A DNA stretch of 7,764 bases from Anaerolineaceae bacterium (GTDB taxonomy: Bacteria; Chloroflexota; Anaerolineae; Anaerolineales; Anaerolineaceae), in contig PMIV01000262.1 of NCBI GenBank assembly GCA_003158355.1, forward strand, positions 1 to 7,764, in the 5' to 3' direction. Under the pieces are notes generated by a model. The model was not told the DNA's origin. It ran no database searches and saw nothing but the letters and a program-made list of their open reading frames with translations. Below are positions 1 through 6,355 of the stretch, one piece after another (position 1 is the stretch's first letter; every line of letters begins with the position of its first letter). The translations under genes and the position numbers were made by a program.

Positions 1-82
1 ACACTAAAATGATAAACTCAGGTGAAGCGTTCCTCCATTAAAAATATCGATCAGTATCAGCTAGAAGGACTGAAGACAACTG
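1..82. other. Left edge, no gene seen
   Basis: This is the short stretch downstream of the minus-strand membrane protein. I see no start with a ribosome binding site and no convincing GC-rich hairpin followed by a T-run that would serve as its terminator. The gene may be co-transcribed with something beyond the window, or the terminator may lie further left. Confidence 0.4.
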
Positions 83-2122
83 TTACCGCGAACAAGTCTT
101 CTCCCCCAGAGCGGAGGAAACCTCGCCTGCGGTGATGTCTTTGTTTTCGGTGATCAGGTTTTGCCAGAGGCTGCACGCGGCCAGAGTAACCGTATCAGAA
201 AGTTTTATGGCCTGGTTGGTCACATCCAATGCCTGCTGTATCTGCCCCTGCTCGGCCAGAGCGTTGATGAGCGGAATGTACTCAATGGAATGACCGGGAG
301 TAAAGCCTGCTGTTTTGGCCTGGGCGTACAGATCGATCACTTTGCCCCAATCCTTTTGCTGCCGGGCCAGATCAGCCTTCTCAAAGTAGTAACACCAGTT
401 ATTGGTGGATATTTTGCCGAACGCCTGCGGGAAACTCGTCTGGGCTGACCCGGTATCAATAATTTGTCCGAAATTGGTCAAATTCCCAAAATTTGAAATA
501 CCGGCTTCTTTAACCCCCAATTGGGAATAGATCGGGTCTAACACCAGCAGACAGCTTGAGCCTGACTGATAGACCGCCAGCATATCCGCAGCCTTGCCGG
601 TGAATTCCGGTCCCCTGACCAATCCGTGCAGCGCCAGCCCCGAATCATTGAGTAGATCGGAGATCGAATAATCGCGCGGGGTAAATAACCAGTAATTCAA
701 GGTATGTTCTGATTCGCCATTGTAGAGCAAATTAATGCCCATGCTGAATGAGTAATCTGCTTCATAGAAGCTGAAGATGCCCGGAGAATAGATGGCCGTG
801 CCCGGCTTCAACTCAGGAGCACGCCATTTGAGCTGGGAGTAAAAATTTTGCTGGGAATCAAAATCTTTCTTCATATCGCTGCCCATCTGGATCTGATAAC
901 TTATAGAAAGGAGCACCAGGATCGAAAGAAGGATCCCTCTCTTTGGCGCTGATCTCACTACCTTCCAAATCACAGCCGCAAAAATGAGAGCAATTCCCGG
1001 AATCGCCGCCAGAGCGAATCGCTCTGAATATTTGCCGACTGAGATCTGGCGCAGGGTGACCCATACCGGGGCAACTCCGAAGAGAAAAATGACTGTGCCA
1101 AGGCCAATATTTTGCCAGAATTCATTTTTCGTGAGCCGGGTTTCACTCTCTGATTTTTCACCAAAGAACAGTAAAAACAATCCGCTGCCCAAGGCTCCCA
1201 CCAGCAGCGAAAACCACATCATCTTGCTTTCGATCTGGAAATCGACCGGCCACAAACGATCAAGCCACGACGACAGAAAACTGAAGCGAACATCCTGCAC
1301 GACCGTGTTGATCAGATCCTCCAGAGTGTTGAGCGGGGCGGAGAGCAAATGACGCAGTAAAAAGGGATTATTGCTAAAGCCTGCAGTGACCTGATACATT
1401 TCCGGGAAAATCTTGAAGCGCCAATATAAATATCCCAGCAAGATGATCAAATATGGCAAATAGATAAGAATTGCCCTGCGCCAGAGTTTAATTTCTTTGC
1501 TGCCAAATAACTTGAGGCTCAGCAAAAGGATAAACGGACGCAAGACCTCCAGCCCCACAAAATATTCCATCATGAAAATATGCGCGGCCGCCAGCAGCAG
1601 AGACAGCGGGTAGAACAACCAGAAATAGCTGGGATGTTTAATACTCAGCACCAACAAATAAAGTGAGGCGGCGAAAATGGCATAAGTCAATAGATGCTGG
1701 CTGAAAGCCACCGAAATGTATTGATATTGAAAGACGGGTAAAACGATGGCGAGCAGCGAGGCCCATTGAAACAGCGCACGCTGTTTGGGAAACAAATTGA
1801 CCAGCACCAGGTAAAACAGGTACACCCCCAGCCAGCGAATGAGAATGGTAGCAGTTTGCCATGCCACTGCTGAATTGTGCAGCAGCGGGAACATCAGCGT
1901 GAAGGTCCAGGCCGAAAACGGACGGTCTGTAAAGGTCGTCCAAAAGATGCTGGTCTTGGCGATATTAGAGAGCATTACCGGCGGCCAATCATCCCAGTAG
2001 AAACCGCAAAAGAGCCCCATCGTGCCGTAACAGATAAATGTCTCTACGAGCAGAATGAGGGGAAAAACAAAGGTGTGGTTTTGAGCGAAATTTCTGATCC
2101 GTTGATAAAGGGAGACTTTCAT
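83..2122 (-). CDS. Polytopic membrane protein, GT-C glycosyltransferase-like, with TPR-like C-terminal tail
   Basis: A 679-residue protein. Residues 1 to about 410 are dominated by hydrophobic segments, roughly ten or more membrane spans. A first span at about 19-40 is followed at once by a predicted outside loop holding FYWDDWPP, with DDW at 44-46. An acidic pair in the first extracytoplasmic loop is the usual metal and polyprenyl-phosphate-sugar site of GT-C glycosyltransferases such as the PMT/ArnT-like families, so I infer a lipid-linked sugar transferase acting outside the membrane. After the last span (about 395-412) comes a soluble part. Residues about 579-645 (EKADLARQQKDWGKVIDLY, then ALAEQGQIQQALDVTNQAI) look like two TPR helices pairs. 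The ATG at 2122 is supported by AAGGAAGG (plus-strand 2130-2137) with 7 nt spacing. The gene is divergent from the PadR operon. Substrate and acceptor are unknown; a non-enzymatic membrane protein cannot be excluded. Confidence 0.8.
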   Translation of the reverse strand: MKVSLYQRIRNFAQNHTFVFPLILLVETFICYGTMGLFCGFYWDDWPPVMLSNIAKTSIFWTTFTDRPFSAWTFTLMFPLLHNSAVAWQTATILIRWLGVYLFYLVLVNLFPKQRALFQWASLLAIVLPVFQYQYISVAFSQHLLTYAIFAASLYLLVLSIKHPSYFWLFYPLSLLLAAAHIFMMEYFVGLEVLRPFILLLSLKLFGSKEIKLWRRAILIYLPYLIILLGYLYWRFKIFPEMYQVTAGFSNNPFLLRHLLSAPLNTLEDLINTVVQDVRFSFLSSWLDRLWPVDFQIESKMMWFSLLVGALGSGLFLLFFGEKSESETRLTKNEFWQNIGLGTVIFLFGVAPVWVTLRQISVGKYSERFALAAIPGIALIFAAVIWKVVRSAPKRGILLSILVLLSISYQIQMGSDMKKDFDSQQNFYSQLKWRAPELKPGTAIYSPGIFSFYEADYSFSMGINLLYNGESEHTLNYWLFTPRDYSISDLLNDSGLALHGLVRGPEFTGKAADMLAVYQSGSSCLLVLDPIYSQLGVKEAGISNFGNLTNFGQIIDTGSAQTSFPQAFGKISTNNWCYYFEKADLARQQKDWGKVIDLYAQAKTAGFTPGHSIEYIPLINALAEQGQIQQALDVTNQAIKLSDTVTLAACSLWQNLITENKDITAGEVSSALGEKTCSR

Positions 2123-2148
2123 GAACCAACCTTCCTTTTTAAGGAATC

Positions 2149-2154
2149 ATTATA
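2149..2154 (-). promoter_or_regulatory. Possible -10 box for the GT-C-like gene
   Basis: On the minus strand this reads TATAAT, a perfect -10 hexamer 26 nt before the ATG at 2122, which would give a leader of about 20 nt that still includes the Shine-Dalgarno. No good -35 is present at 16-18 bp (ATATTG or TATTGG), and there is no TGn extension, so the call rests on the -10 and its placement only. Confidence 0.3.
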
Positions 2155-2288
2155 ATACTGGAATACGGCTCCAATATAAAGACAGTTGGTTCAGGCAAAC
2201 CTTCATCCATTGATGCATAAAAAAAAGAATCATTTTGAACTTCCACATCTTGAATATATCGCAGTTTTTTATCCGCCAAAATTGCTTA

Positions 2289-2317
2289 TTGACTTTTCTA
2301 TAATTTAACGTTATTAT
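2289..2317 (+). promoter_or_regulatory. Sigma-70-type promoter of the padR operon
   Basis: A -35 box TTGACT (2289-2294), a 17-bp spacer and a -10 box TATTAT (2312-2317) match the vegetative sigma consensus closely. Transcription would start near 2324, inside the palindrome described next, giving a leader of about 45 nt. A second TATAAT occurs at 2299-2304 but lacks a suitably spaced -35. Confidence 0.7.
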
Positions 2318-2351
2318 ATCCGTTATGGATATATCTATTACGGATATAATA
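2312..2351. promoter_or_regulatory. 40-bp palindromic operator, probably bound by the adjacent PadR protein
   Basis: Centred between 2331 and 2332, 18 of 20 symmetric base pairs match. The outer arms are TATTATATCCGT and ACGGATATAATA and the core is GATATATC. The two mismatches are 2324/2339 and 2327/2336. The dyad begins at the -10 box and runs over the expected start site to 5 bp before the Shine-Dalgarno, so bound protein would block RNA polymerase. PadR-family repressors commonly bind dyads in their own promoters. That this PadR binds here is inference from position and symmetry. The length could accommodate one extended site or two dimers. Confidence 0.75.
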
Positions 2352-2368
2352 TTACAAGGAGGATACTC

Positions 2369-2740
2369 ATGACAAAAAATTCAAATGCTTATCAACCCCT
2401 GACCGCAGCCGTTTTTCACATTCTGCTGGCACTGGTAGATGGGGAAAAACACGGTTATGCCATTATGAAAGACGTGGAAGCCCAAACCAGCGGGCATATT
2501 AAGATGGGACCCGGAACGCTATATGGATCGCTCAAACGGATGCAGACTGCCGGCCTGATCGAAGAAAGCGGCGACCGCCCCGATCCGAAAATGGACGACG
2601 AACGCAGGCGCTATTATCGCCTGACCGGAATGGGCCAGAACGTGATCAAGTCTGAAAGCCAACGCCTGGCTGATCTGGTGCAGGTAGCCCGCCAAAAACA
2701 CGTGCTCGTCATTGCGTTAAAGAGTGAAGGTGGGTTATGA
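2369..2740 (+). CDS. PadR-family transcriptional regulator
   Basis: A 123-residue protein, the usual length for the short PadR class that lacks a long C-terminal domain. The winged-helix N-terminal part shows the family hallmarks: AVFHILLALVDGEKHGYAIMKDVE (about 14-37, first helices with the HGYAI motif), then GPGTLYGSLKRMQTAGLIEE (about 51-70, recognition helix) and the wing ERRRYYRLTGMG (about 79-90). A short C-terminal helix (SESQRLADLVQVARQKH) would make the dimer interface. The start is set by AAGGAGG (2356-2362) 6 nt before the ATG. The stop overlaps the next start by ATGA, so the two genes are translationally coupled. It probably represses its own operon through the 2312-2351 palindrome. 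The inducer is unknown; relatives respond to phenolics, drugs or envelope stress. Confidence 0.93.
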   Translation: MTKNSNAYQPLTAAVFHILLALVDGEKHGYAIMKDVEAQTSGHIKMGPGTLYGSLKRMQTAGLIEESGDRPDPKMDDERRRYYRLTGMGQNVIKSESQRLADLVQVARQKHVLVIALKSEGGL

Positions 2741-3957
2741 AAAATAATATTTGGGTAAGAATTTCAAGACATATTTATGCAAGATTACTTAACCTGTACC
2801 CCAAAGCCCACCGGAACGAATATGGGACGGATATGCTTCAAGTTTTTACAGACGAATGTAAAGCTTGCTTCGAGGATGGTAAAGGATTTAAACTGCTGCC
2901 CTTATGGCTGCGGACTCTGGGCGACCTGATCGTTAATGTGGTCAAAGAGCATATTTCTGATCCGCAAAGCACAGTGGGCTTGATTGAAGCAGCCCCCAAC
3001 TCTCCATTACCCTGGAAAGGTGTGCTGCTGGTGTTGGTTCCGGGTCTGTTCTTTTTTGTGAGTCAGGTAGCGATGCTGGTGAACCAAAATGAAGATTGGT
3101 ATTCCTGGATGAGCCGCCGGGCTGCTTACGTTTTGATGCTCCCCGTTTTGGTCATCTGGATCTGGAAACGGAAATTCCCCGTGTGGGGACTTGTACCGCT
3201 GGGACTATTATTTTGCACCTTCCTGAATTCTTTTTGGTTCCACTTTGAAGTGCTGAGTGTGAATTTTAATCAACAACCCATCATCGTCTGGCTGATTGAG
3301 CATACCAATGGTTTATTACCTTCTTTTATGAATAAAGCCTTAGCCATCACATTTTTACTTTGCACTATTGGTTTGTTGTGGTTCTTGAAAAAACGTTCAA
3401 GTATCCCAAAGTTTGCCTGGGTATTGCTGGGTGTTTATGGGCTGTTGGTCATCCTCGATTTTGGGGCGGGTTATGGTTTTCAGATGGATTCAACCCATAA
3501 TTTTCTGCATACAATTCTGGTAATTGCTTATTTTGGATTTTATTGTTATGGTGGTTATCTGGTTCTAATATTGCTGGGGACTTTCCTGGCCAAAAGGCAT
3601 GGCAAGTTAACTCTGCTGCTGCTCATAGGGTTCCTCCTGCCAACCATTACCTCCAGTGAAGATTGGGGCATATTGGTCTACCGTTTTGTGGTAGCCCTGG
3701 CCGCTCCAATATGGATCGTGCGTTCGGCAACCGGCAAAAGGCAAGGACGTGCCGGGGTGATCTCAATAGCCGCTTTACTGGTTTTCCAGTTCATCATTGG
3801 AGAAAGTTTTAACAACCCTATCCAAGTAATTGACCAGTTCATCATGGCCGCAGGTCTGGCTTTGGCCATTGTACTCTACAAAAAAGTATCTGAATCCCAA
3901 AGCACTCAACCAGAAATGGATATGATCCTGGAAGGGTCATCCATTCATAACAGTTGA
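2737..3957 (+). CDS. Multi-spanning membrane protein with N-terminal permease-prefix-like domain
   Basis: A 406-residue protein starting inside the PadR stop (ATGA overlap). Residues 11-72 (LNLYPKAHRNEYG at 18-30, then DMLQVF, a Trp-rich stretch LPLWLRTLGDL, ending VVKEH) resemble the prefix found in front of MacB/FtsX-like permeases that sit next to PadR regulators, with its typical 'LYP..R.EYG.DML..F' pattern. From about residue 93 onward there are some ten hydrophobic segments, with no ATPase motifs and no FtsX or MacB periplasmic domain that I can recognise. It is therefore not a standard ABC permease but a polytopic protein sharing the prefix. The PadR partner suggests expression in response to an envelope or drug signal; this is inference. 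The C-terminus (about 385-406) is a short polar tail. No plus-strand terminator with a good T-run follows. Confidence 0.8.
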   Translation: MKNNIWVRISRHIYARLLNLYPKAHRNEYGTDMLQVFTDECKACFEDGKGFKLLPLWLRTLGDLIVNVVKEHISDPQSTVGLIEAAPNSPLPWKGVLLVLVPGLFFFVSQVAMLVNQNEDWYSWMSRRAAYVLMLPVLVIWIWKRKFPVWGLVPLGLLFCTFLNSFWFHFEVLSVNFNQQPIIVWLIEHTNGLLPSFMNKALAITFLLCTIGLLWFLKKRSSIPKFAWVLLGVYGLLVILDFGAGYGFQMDSTHNFLHTILVIAYFGFYCYGGYLVLILLGTFLAKRHGKLTLLLLIGFLLPTITSSEDWGILVYRFVVALAAPIWIVRSATGKRQGRAGVISIAALLVFQFIIGESFNNPIQVIDQFIMAAGLALAIVLYKKVSESQSTQPEMDMILEGSSIHNS

Positions 3958-3981
3958 TCCATCGATTCTCGTATTATTGAA

Positions 3982-4028
3982 CAAAAGAAAAGCTGCGCCT
4001 CTCCTGATGATTGTGGATGGGCGCAGTT
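3982..4028 (-). terminator. Intrinsic terminator of the flippase-like gene
   Basis: Arms AGCTGCGCC (3991-3999) and GGCGCAGTT (4020-4028) pair over 9 bp with one G-T wobble around a 20-nt loop. Read on the minus strand the hairpin is followed directly by a T-rich stretch, TTTTCTTTTGT (complement of 3981-3991), so it points toward the gene at 4076-5122 as the one terminated. On the plus strand the downstream sequence has only a weak T-run. The large loop makes it less than ideal. Confidence 0.6.
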
Positions 4029-4075
4029 GAATTTCATTCGATCTCAAGACAATGAATCAGCAATCTTTCTGAAAT

Positions 4076-5122
4076 TCATTTGGCTGTCGGTATTGCTTCA
4101 GGCCTGTTATGAGATCTTTGCAGGTAAGCCGCGGTAGGAAATCCGATCAGACTGGGAATCCAAAAAGAGATCAGGCGATAACCCAACACAACCACAACAG
4201 TTGTCGCATTGGGAATACCCAATGCATTATAAAGAGCCGCCATGCTGGTCTCCACCACCCCCACCCCGCCAGGCAGGATAAAAGCGATTTTACCCAACAG
4301 CAGCGGCAATGCATATCCAGCCAACAGCACGCCGAAACTGATATTATTCCCGGAGGCTATGAAAAGGAAGTAAAGCGTCAGCATGTCGAAGAGAACATTC
4401 ACGAATGCTCCCAGCGTCAAAAGTTGCCATTCCCCCCTCCACAATTCATCCCATGCCATAAAGAGGTTATCCATTTCTTTTTGCGTGGAAGCGGGATCAA
4501 AGGGTTTGTGGCGGAGCAACGCCAAATGGCCAGCAGCCCAAAGCGCTGTAGAAGACGCGTATTGGCGGTAATGACTTGCCAAAATCGAAGCACCAAAAAC
4601 TAATGCCATAAATACAAGAATAATGCTGAAGCCGATCAATTGGATCTGGGTCAAGCTATGCACCATAATCAGGTGAACCAAACCGAAAATAGAAACGATC
4701 ACCAACATCATGGTATTGAACAGGGAGGGCAATAAACTGGCCAGGGTTGATCCTCCCACACTTCCTTTTTCTCCGCTGGTCCAGCGAAAAATTGCCGCGG
4801 AACTGCCAACGGAACCCCCGGCAACGAGGGCTATACTGGCAGCCCCCAACACCATGAGTGTACTTCTGGAGAGTGAGACAACTTGATGGGTGATAGCCAG
4901 TGTCTTTTGCAGCAGGTAACCGCTGCCCAGATAACTCAACACTTGCGCCAGGAATGCCAGGCCCACAGCCCATAGGAACATTTTCAAGAGCACCTGCCAG
5001 GAATTCGTGAGGGTAGCTATTTGCGGCAGAATTAAATATACAGCGACCCCAAATACGACCAGAGTACCAATATTTTGCCAGATCTTTTTTTTCAGCGTTG
5101 ATCCAAACAGGTTCTTGAGCAT
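4076..5122 (-). CDS. Flippase-like / lysylphosphatidylglycerol synthase TM-region family protein (YbhN/AglD type)
   Basis: A 348-residue integral membrane protein, typical for the stand-alone TM-region family (about 300-350) and without the C-terminal synthetase domain of MprF. Spans are visible at about 17-38, 48-71, 87-110, 127-155, 159-183, 231-256, 258-285 and 308-335. Family motifs near the C-terminus are present: LPGGVGVVETS (283-293) and YRLISFWIPSLIG (315-327). The central region (about 187-230) is a soluble loop ending in MAWDELWRGEW. Family members are implicated in lipid or lipid-linked sugar translocation; the exact substrate here is unknown. The start is ATG at 5122 with AGGA (plus 5129-5132) 6 nt upstream. 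It is convergent with the PadR operon and downstream of a same-strand small membrane protein, with a hairpin between them. Confidence 0.88.
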   Translation of the reverse strand: MLKNLFGSTLKKKIWQNIGTLVVFGVAVYLILPQIATLTNSWQVLLKMFLWAVGLAFLAQVLSYLGSGYLLQKTLAITHQVVSLSRSTLMVLGAASIALVAGGSVGSSAAIFRWTSGEKGSVGGSTLASLLPSLFNTMMLVIVSIFGLVHLIMVHSLTQIQLIGFSIILVFMALVFGASILASHYRQYASSTALWAAGHLALLRHKPFDPASTQKEMDNLFMAWDELWRGEWQLLTLGAFVNVLFDMLTLYFLFIASGNNISFGVLLAGYALPLLLGKIAFILPGGVGVVETSMAALYNALGIPNATTVVVVLGYRLISFWIPSLIGFPTAAYLQRSHNRPEAIPTAK

Positions 5123-5223
5123 CGATCATCCTACTTCCAATAAAACCATCACTTAAAAAATTGAATTGAAAGAAAATACGCCATTACAATCCAAAAAATG
5201 ATCAAAAAAATAAGTAGAAGGCA

Positions 5224-5237
5224 GGGCGTATACGCCC
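5224..5237 (-). terminator. Perfect 14-bp palindrome, possible terminator of the small membrane protein gene
   Basis: GGGCGTATACGCCC folds as a 5-bp GC-rich stem with a TATA loop. It lies 17 nt past the stop of the minus-strand gene at 5255-5482. On the minus strand a run of seven T follows, but only after about 15 nt, so as an intrinsic terminator it is imperfect. It could instead be a processing hairpin between that gene and the flippase-like gene, or a DNA-binding site. Confidence 0.4.
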
Positions 5238-5254
5238 AACGATTCTGCAATTGC

Positions 5255-5482
5255 TTAGTAAGCACGAAGGCAGAGTGTTACCCACATCACCACGGCTGCG
5301 ATGATGTTGAGAACGATTTGGCGTTGAATTGCCAACAGGGTGCCTTGTCCTTTGGATCGAATTTGGTTTTGCCCGACCCGCCGGAGAATATCTGCGGTAA
5401 CTTTTTCACTCAGATCCTCGCTGGATGAATTCAAACTCAGAGCTGCCTCATTTACTTGGGCAAACCAAGAGGGTAAGGGCAT
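5255..5482 (-). CDS. Small C-terminally membrane-anchored protein of unknown function
   Basis: A 75-residue protein I do not recognise. The N-terminal about 50 residues are polar and predicted helical (SEDLSEKVTADILRRVGQ), followed by one hydrophobic helix at the very end (about 55-72, VLNIIAAVVMWVTLCL). It should therefore sit in the membrane by a tail anchor with its body in the cytoplasm. Two purine-rich elements, AGGAG (plus 5493-5497) and GGAGG (5499-5503), precede the start. An in-frame TTG at 5485 has better spacing (7 nt) from AGGAG than the ATG at 5482 (10 nt), so the start is uncertain by one codon. It is on the same strand as, and 132 bp upstream of, the flippase-like gene. A weak -35/-10-like pair occurs further upstream, but I do not call a promoter. 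Confidence 0.6.
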   Translation of the reverse strand: MPLPSWFAQVNEAALSLNSSSEDLSEKVTADILRRVGQNQIRSKGQGTLLAIQRQIVLNIIAAVVMWVTLCLRAY

Positions 5483-5617
5483 CAACGAATTACTCCTACC
5501 TCCATAAATTTAGGCAAGTATCCCTTCATATCAAGTAAGACAAAAAATACATAAAAATAAGGTGATTATTTGCTTGATGCATAATCCCCCATATTTTTAT
5601 AGAAAGGAGAAAACAAA

Positions 5618-5797
5618 ATGAAACTTGATACAAACAATCAAGGAACCTGGACAGTAAAATCCCAGACAAAAGATGAAGAAGCGTTTTTTAAATTCTTATT
5701 TGATGCGCTAGACGAGAGCTTGGGCGGACATCATTTACGCGTCAACGGGGTTGAGGTTTCGGAAGATGATTTTCTAGCCAATCACTACACTTCTTAG
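5618..5797 (+). CDS. Hypothetical small acidic protein
   Basis: An unrecognised 59-residue ORF. It begins ATG AAA CTT after a strong AAAGGAGA (5603-5610) at 7 nt spacing and ends TAG at 5795-5797. The protein has a Trp-containing N-terminus (GTWTVKSQTKDEE), an amphipathic central stretch (FFKFLFDALDESLG) and an acidic C-terminal part (NGVEVSEDDFLANHY), and no membrane segment. Its last 56 bases overlap, tail to tail, the 3' end of the Cas2/SinR-like gene on the other strand. A weak promoter-like pair (TTGCTT at 5570, TATTTT at 5592, 16 bp apart) lies upstream. Function unknown; the good ribosome binding site and protein-like composition argue that it is real. Confidence 0.55.
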   Translation: MKLDTNNQGTWTVKSQTKDEEAFFKFLFDALDESLGGHHLRVNGVEVSEDDFLANHYTS

Positions 5798-6023
5798 AGC
5801 CAAAATCAAAATAAATCGGATTTTCTATCGGAAAAATATAAGCATCAGTGCTTTTATCAAATGATGTGTATATATCCTTTGTCAATGTTCCCACATCGTC
5901 TGTTTCAACAAGATAAGAAGATTCGCACAACATAGTGAAATCATAACTTTTTATGACTTTCAAAATCTTGTCATAATCTTGCCCAGGTTTATTTAGATCA
6001 TAAGTTATAAGAAAAACAGTCAT
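5742..6023 (-). CDS. Cas2/SinR-like small protein (orphan, no CRISPR array)
   Basis: A 93-residue protein. The N-terminus MTVFLITYDLNKPGQDYDKI is characteristic of the SinR-like branch of the Cas2/VapD ferredoxin-fold superfamily, with a first beta strand ending in Tyr-Asp (8-9), Asp9 being at the position of the Cas2 catalytic aspartate. It continues with a helix, a second strand CESSYLVETDD (33-43), a helix (VGTLTKDIYTSF), a third strand (DAYIFPIENP) and ends SDWLENHL. Length and strand order fit the family. There is no cas1, no other cas gene and no repeat array in the window. The ATG at 6023 is preceded by AAAGGAGG (plus 6029-6036) at 5 nt. That element lies in one arm of the inverted repeat shared with the divergent small genes. 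A nucleic-acid-related or toxin-like role is possible but unproven. Confidence 0.75.
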   Translation of the reverse strand: MTVFLITYDLNKPGQDYDKILKVIKSYDFTMLCESSYLVETDDVGTLTKDIYTSFDKSTDAYIFPIENPIYFDFGSKKCSDWLENHLPKPQPR

Positions 6024-6029
6024 AATATC

Positions 6030-6066
6030 CTCCTTTGCGATATTTTCATTATATATCGCAAAGGAG
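6030..6066. repeat. Perfect 14-bp inverted repeat between divergent genes, arms double as Shine-Dalgarno sites
   Basis: CTCCTTTGCGATAT (6030-6043) and ATATCGCAAAGGAG (6053-6066) are exact reverse complements around a 9-nt AT loop. The left arm read on the minus strand contains the AAAGGAG core of the Cas2/SinR-like gene's ribosome binding site. The right arm gives AAAGGAG before the small plus-strand ORFs. It may be a DNA operator, or an RNA hairpin that hides the ribosome binding site in transcripts crossing it. Confidence 0.85.
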
Positions 6067-6081
6067 AGAAAGGGAAATAAG

Positions 6082-6225
6082 ATGATTAGAAAAGATATTT
6101 ATAAAAATAAATTAATTGGAGATTATATTGTAGAAGTAAAAAGCGACGGTTCATTATTGCCATATAATGAGAAAGGAACAAAAAATAATGGTCGAAAAAA
6201 GAATAAATCAAAAACCCCCTGTTAA
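6082..6225 (+). CDS. Hypothetical 47-residue protein, divergent from the Cas2/SinR-like gene
   Basis: The ATG at 6082 sits 7 nt after a GGG-containing purine stretch (6070-6075) and 14 nt after the stronger AAAGGAGA of the inverted repeat. The product starts MIRKDIYKNKLIGDYIVEVK, then DGSLLPYNEKG, and ends in a Lys/Asn-rich basic tail. It overlaps the next ORF by 38 nt in another frame. I recognise no family. The arrangement (start near the palindrome, overlap with the following gene) suggests a two-gene operon, but the short length and AT-rich sequence leave real doubt. Confidence 0.4.
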   Translation: MIRKDIYKNKLIGDYIVEVKSDGSLLPYNEKGTKNNGRKKNKSKTPC

Positions 6226-6355
6226 AAAGACAACTCCTTCTAAAATAGAAGAAGCTGCCTTTACCAAAAATGACTTTTTGCTTGCTTTAGAAAAAGCTAT
6301 CCAGCCCGTTCAAAAACCACGGCCCGCTTCAAGAAAGATAAAAACATCGGCATAA
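6188..6355 (+). CDS. Hypothetical 55-residue basic protein
   Basis: I chose ATG 6188 because AAAGGA (6172-6177) precedes it by 10 nt; an upstream in-frame ATG at 6167 has no such site. The sequence starts MVEKRINQKPPVKKTTPSK, followed by a short predicted helix FTKNDFLLALEKAIQPVQK and a basic tail. The pattern 'F.K.DF..AL.KA.QPV' resembles small unannotated proteins of about 60 residues; I recall no defined function. The last 59 bases lie antisense to the 3' end of the IS1595 transposase, so the native C-terminus may have been replaced when the IS arrived, or the transposase frame may simply run out into this gene. Confidence 0.5.
   Translation: MVEKRINQKPPVKKTTPSKIEEAAFTKNDFLLALEKAIQPVQKPRPASRKIKTSA

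Noticed and set aside
2132..2146. TTCCTT-TTT-AAGGAA hairpin overlapping the ribosome binding site of the GT-C-like gene, plus 8-bp inverted repeat GAACCAAC/GTTGGTTC at 2123-2130 and 2185-2192.
   Set aside because: If the -10 at 2149-2154 is used, the transcript starts near 2142, so the hairpin is cut; the 8-bp pair with a 54-bp gap may be chance.
4109..4603. 164-codon plus-strand ORF inside the flippase-like gene, and similar long antisense frames inside 83-2122 and 6486-7144.
   Set aside because: They are antisense shadows of clearly recognisable genes, with His/Cys/Ser-rich unprotein-like composition and no ribosome binding sites.
5742..6355. CRISPR locus around the Cas2-like gene.
   Set aside because: No direct repeats with regular spacers and no cas1 or other cas genes are visible on either strand.
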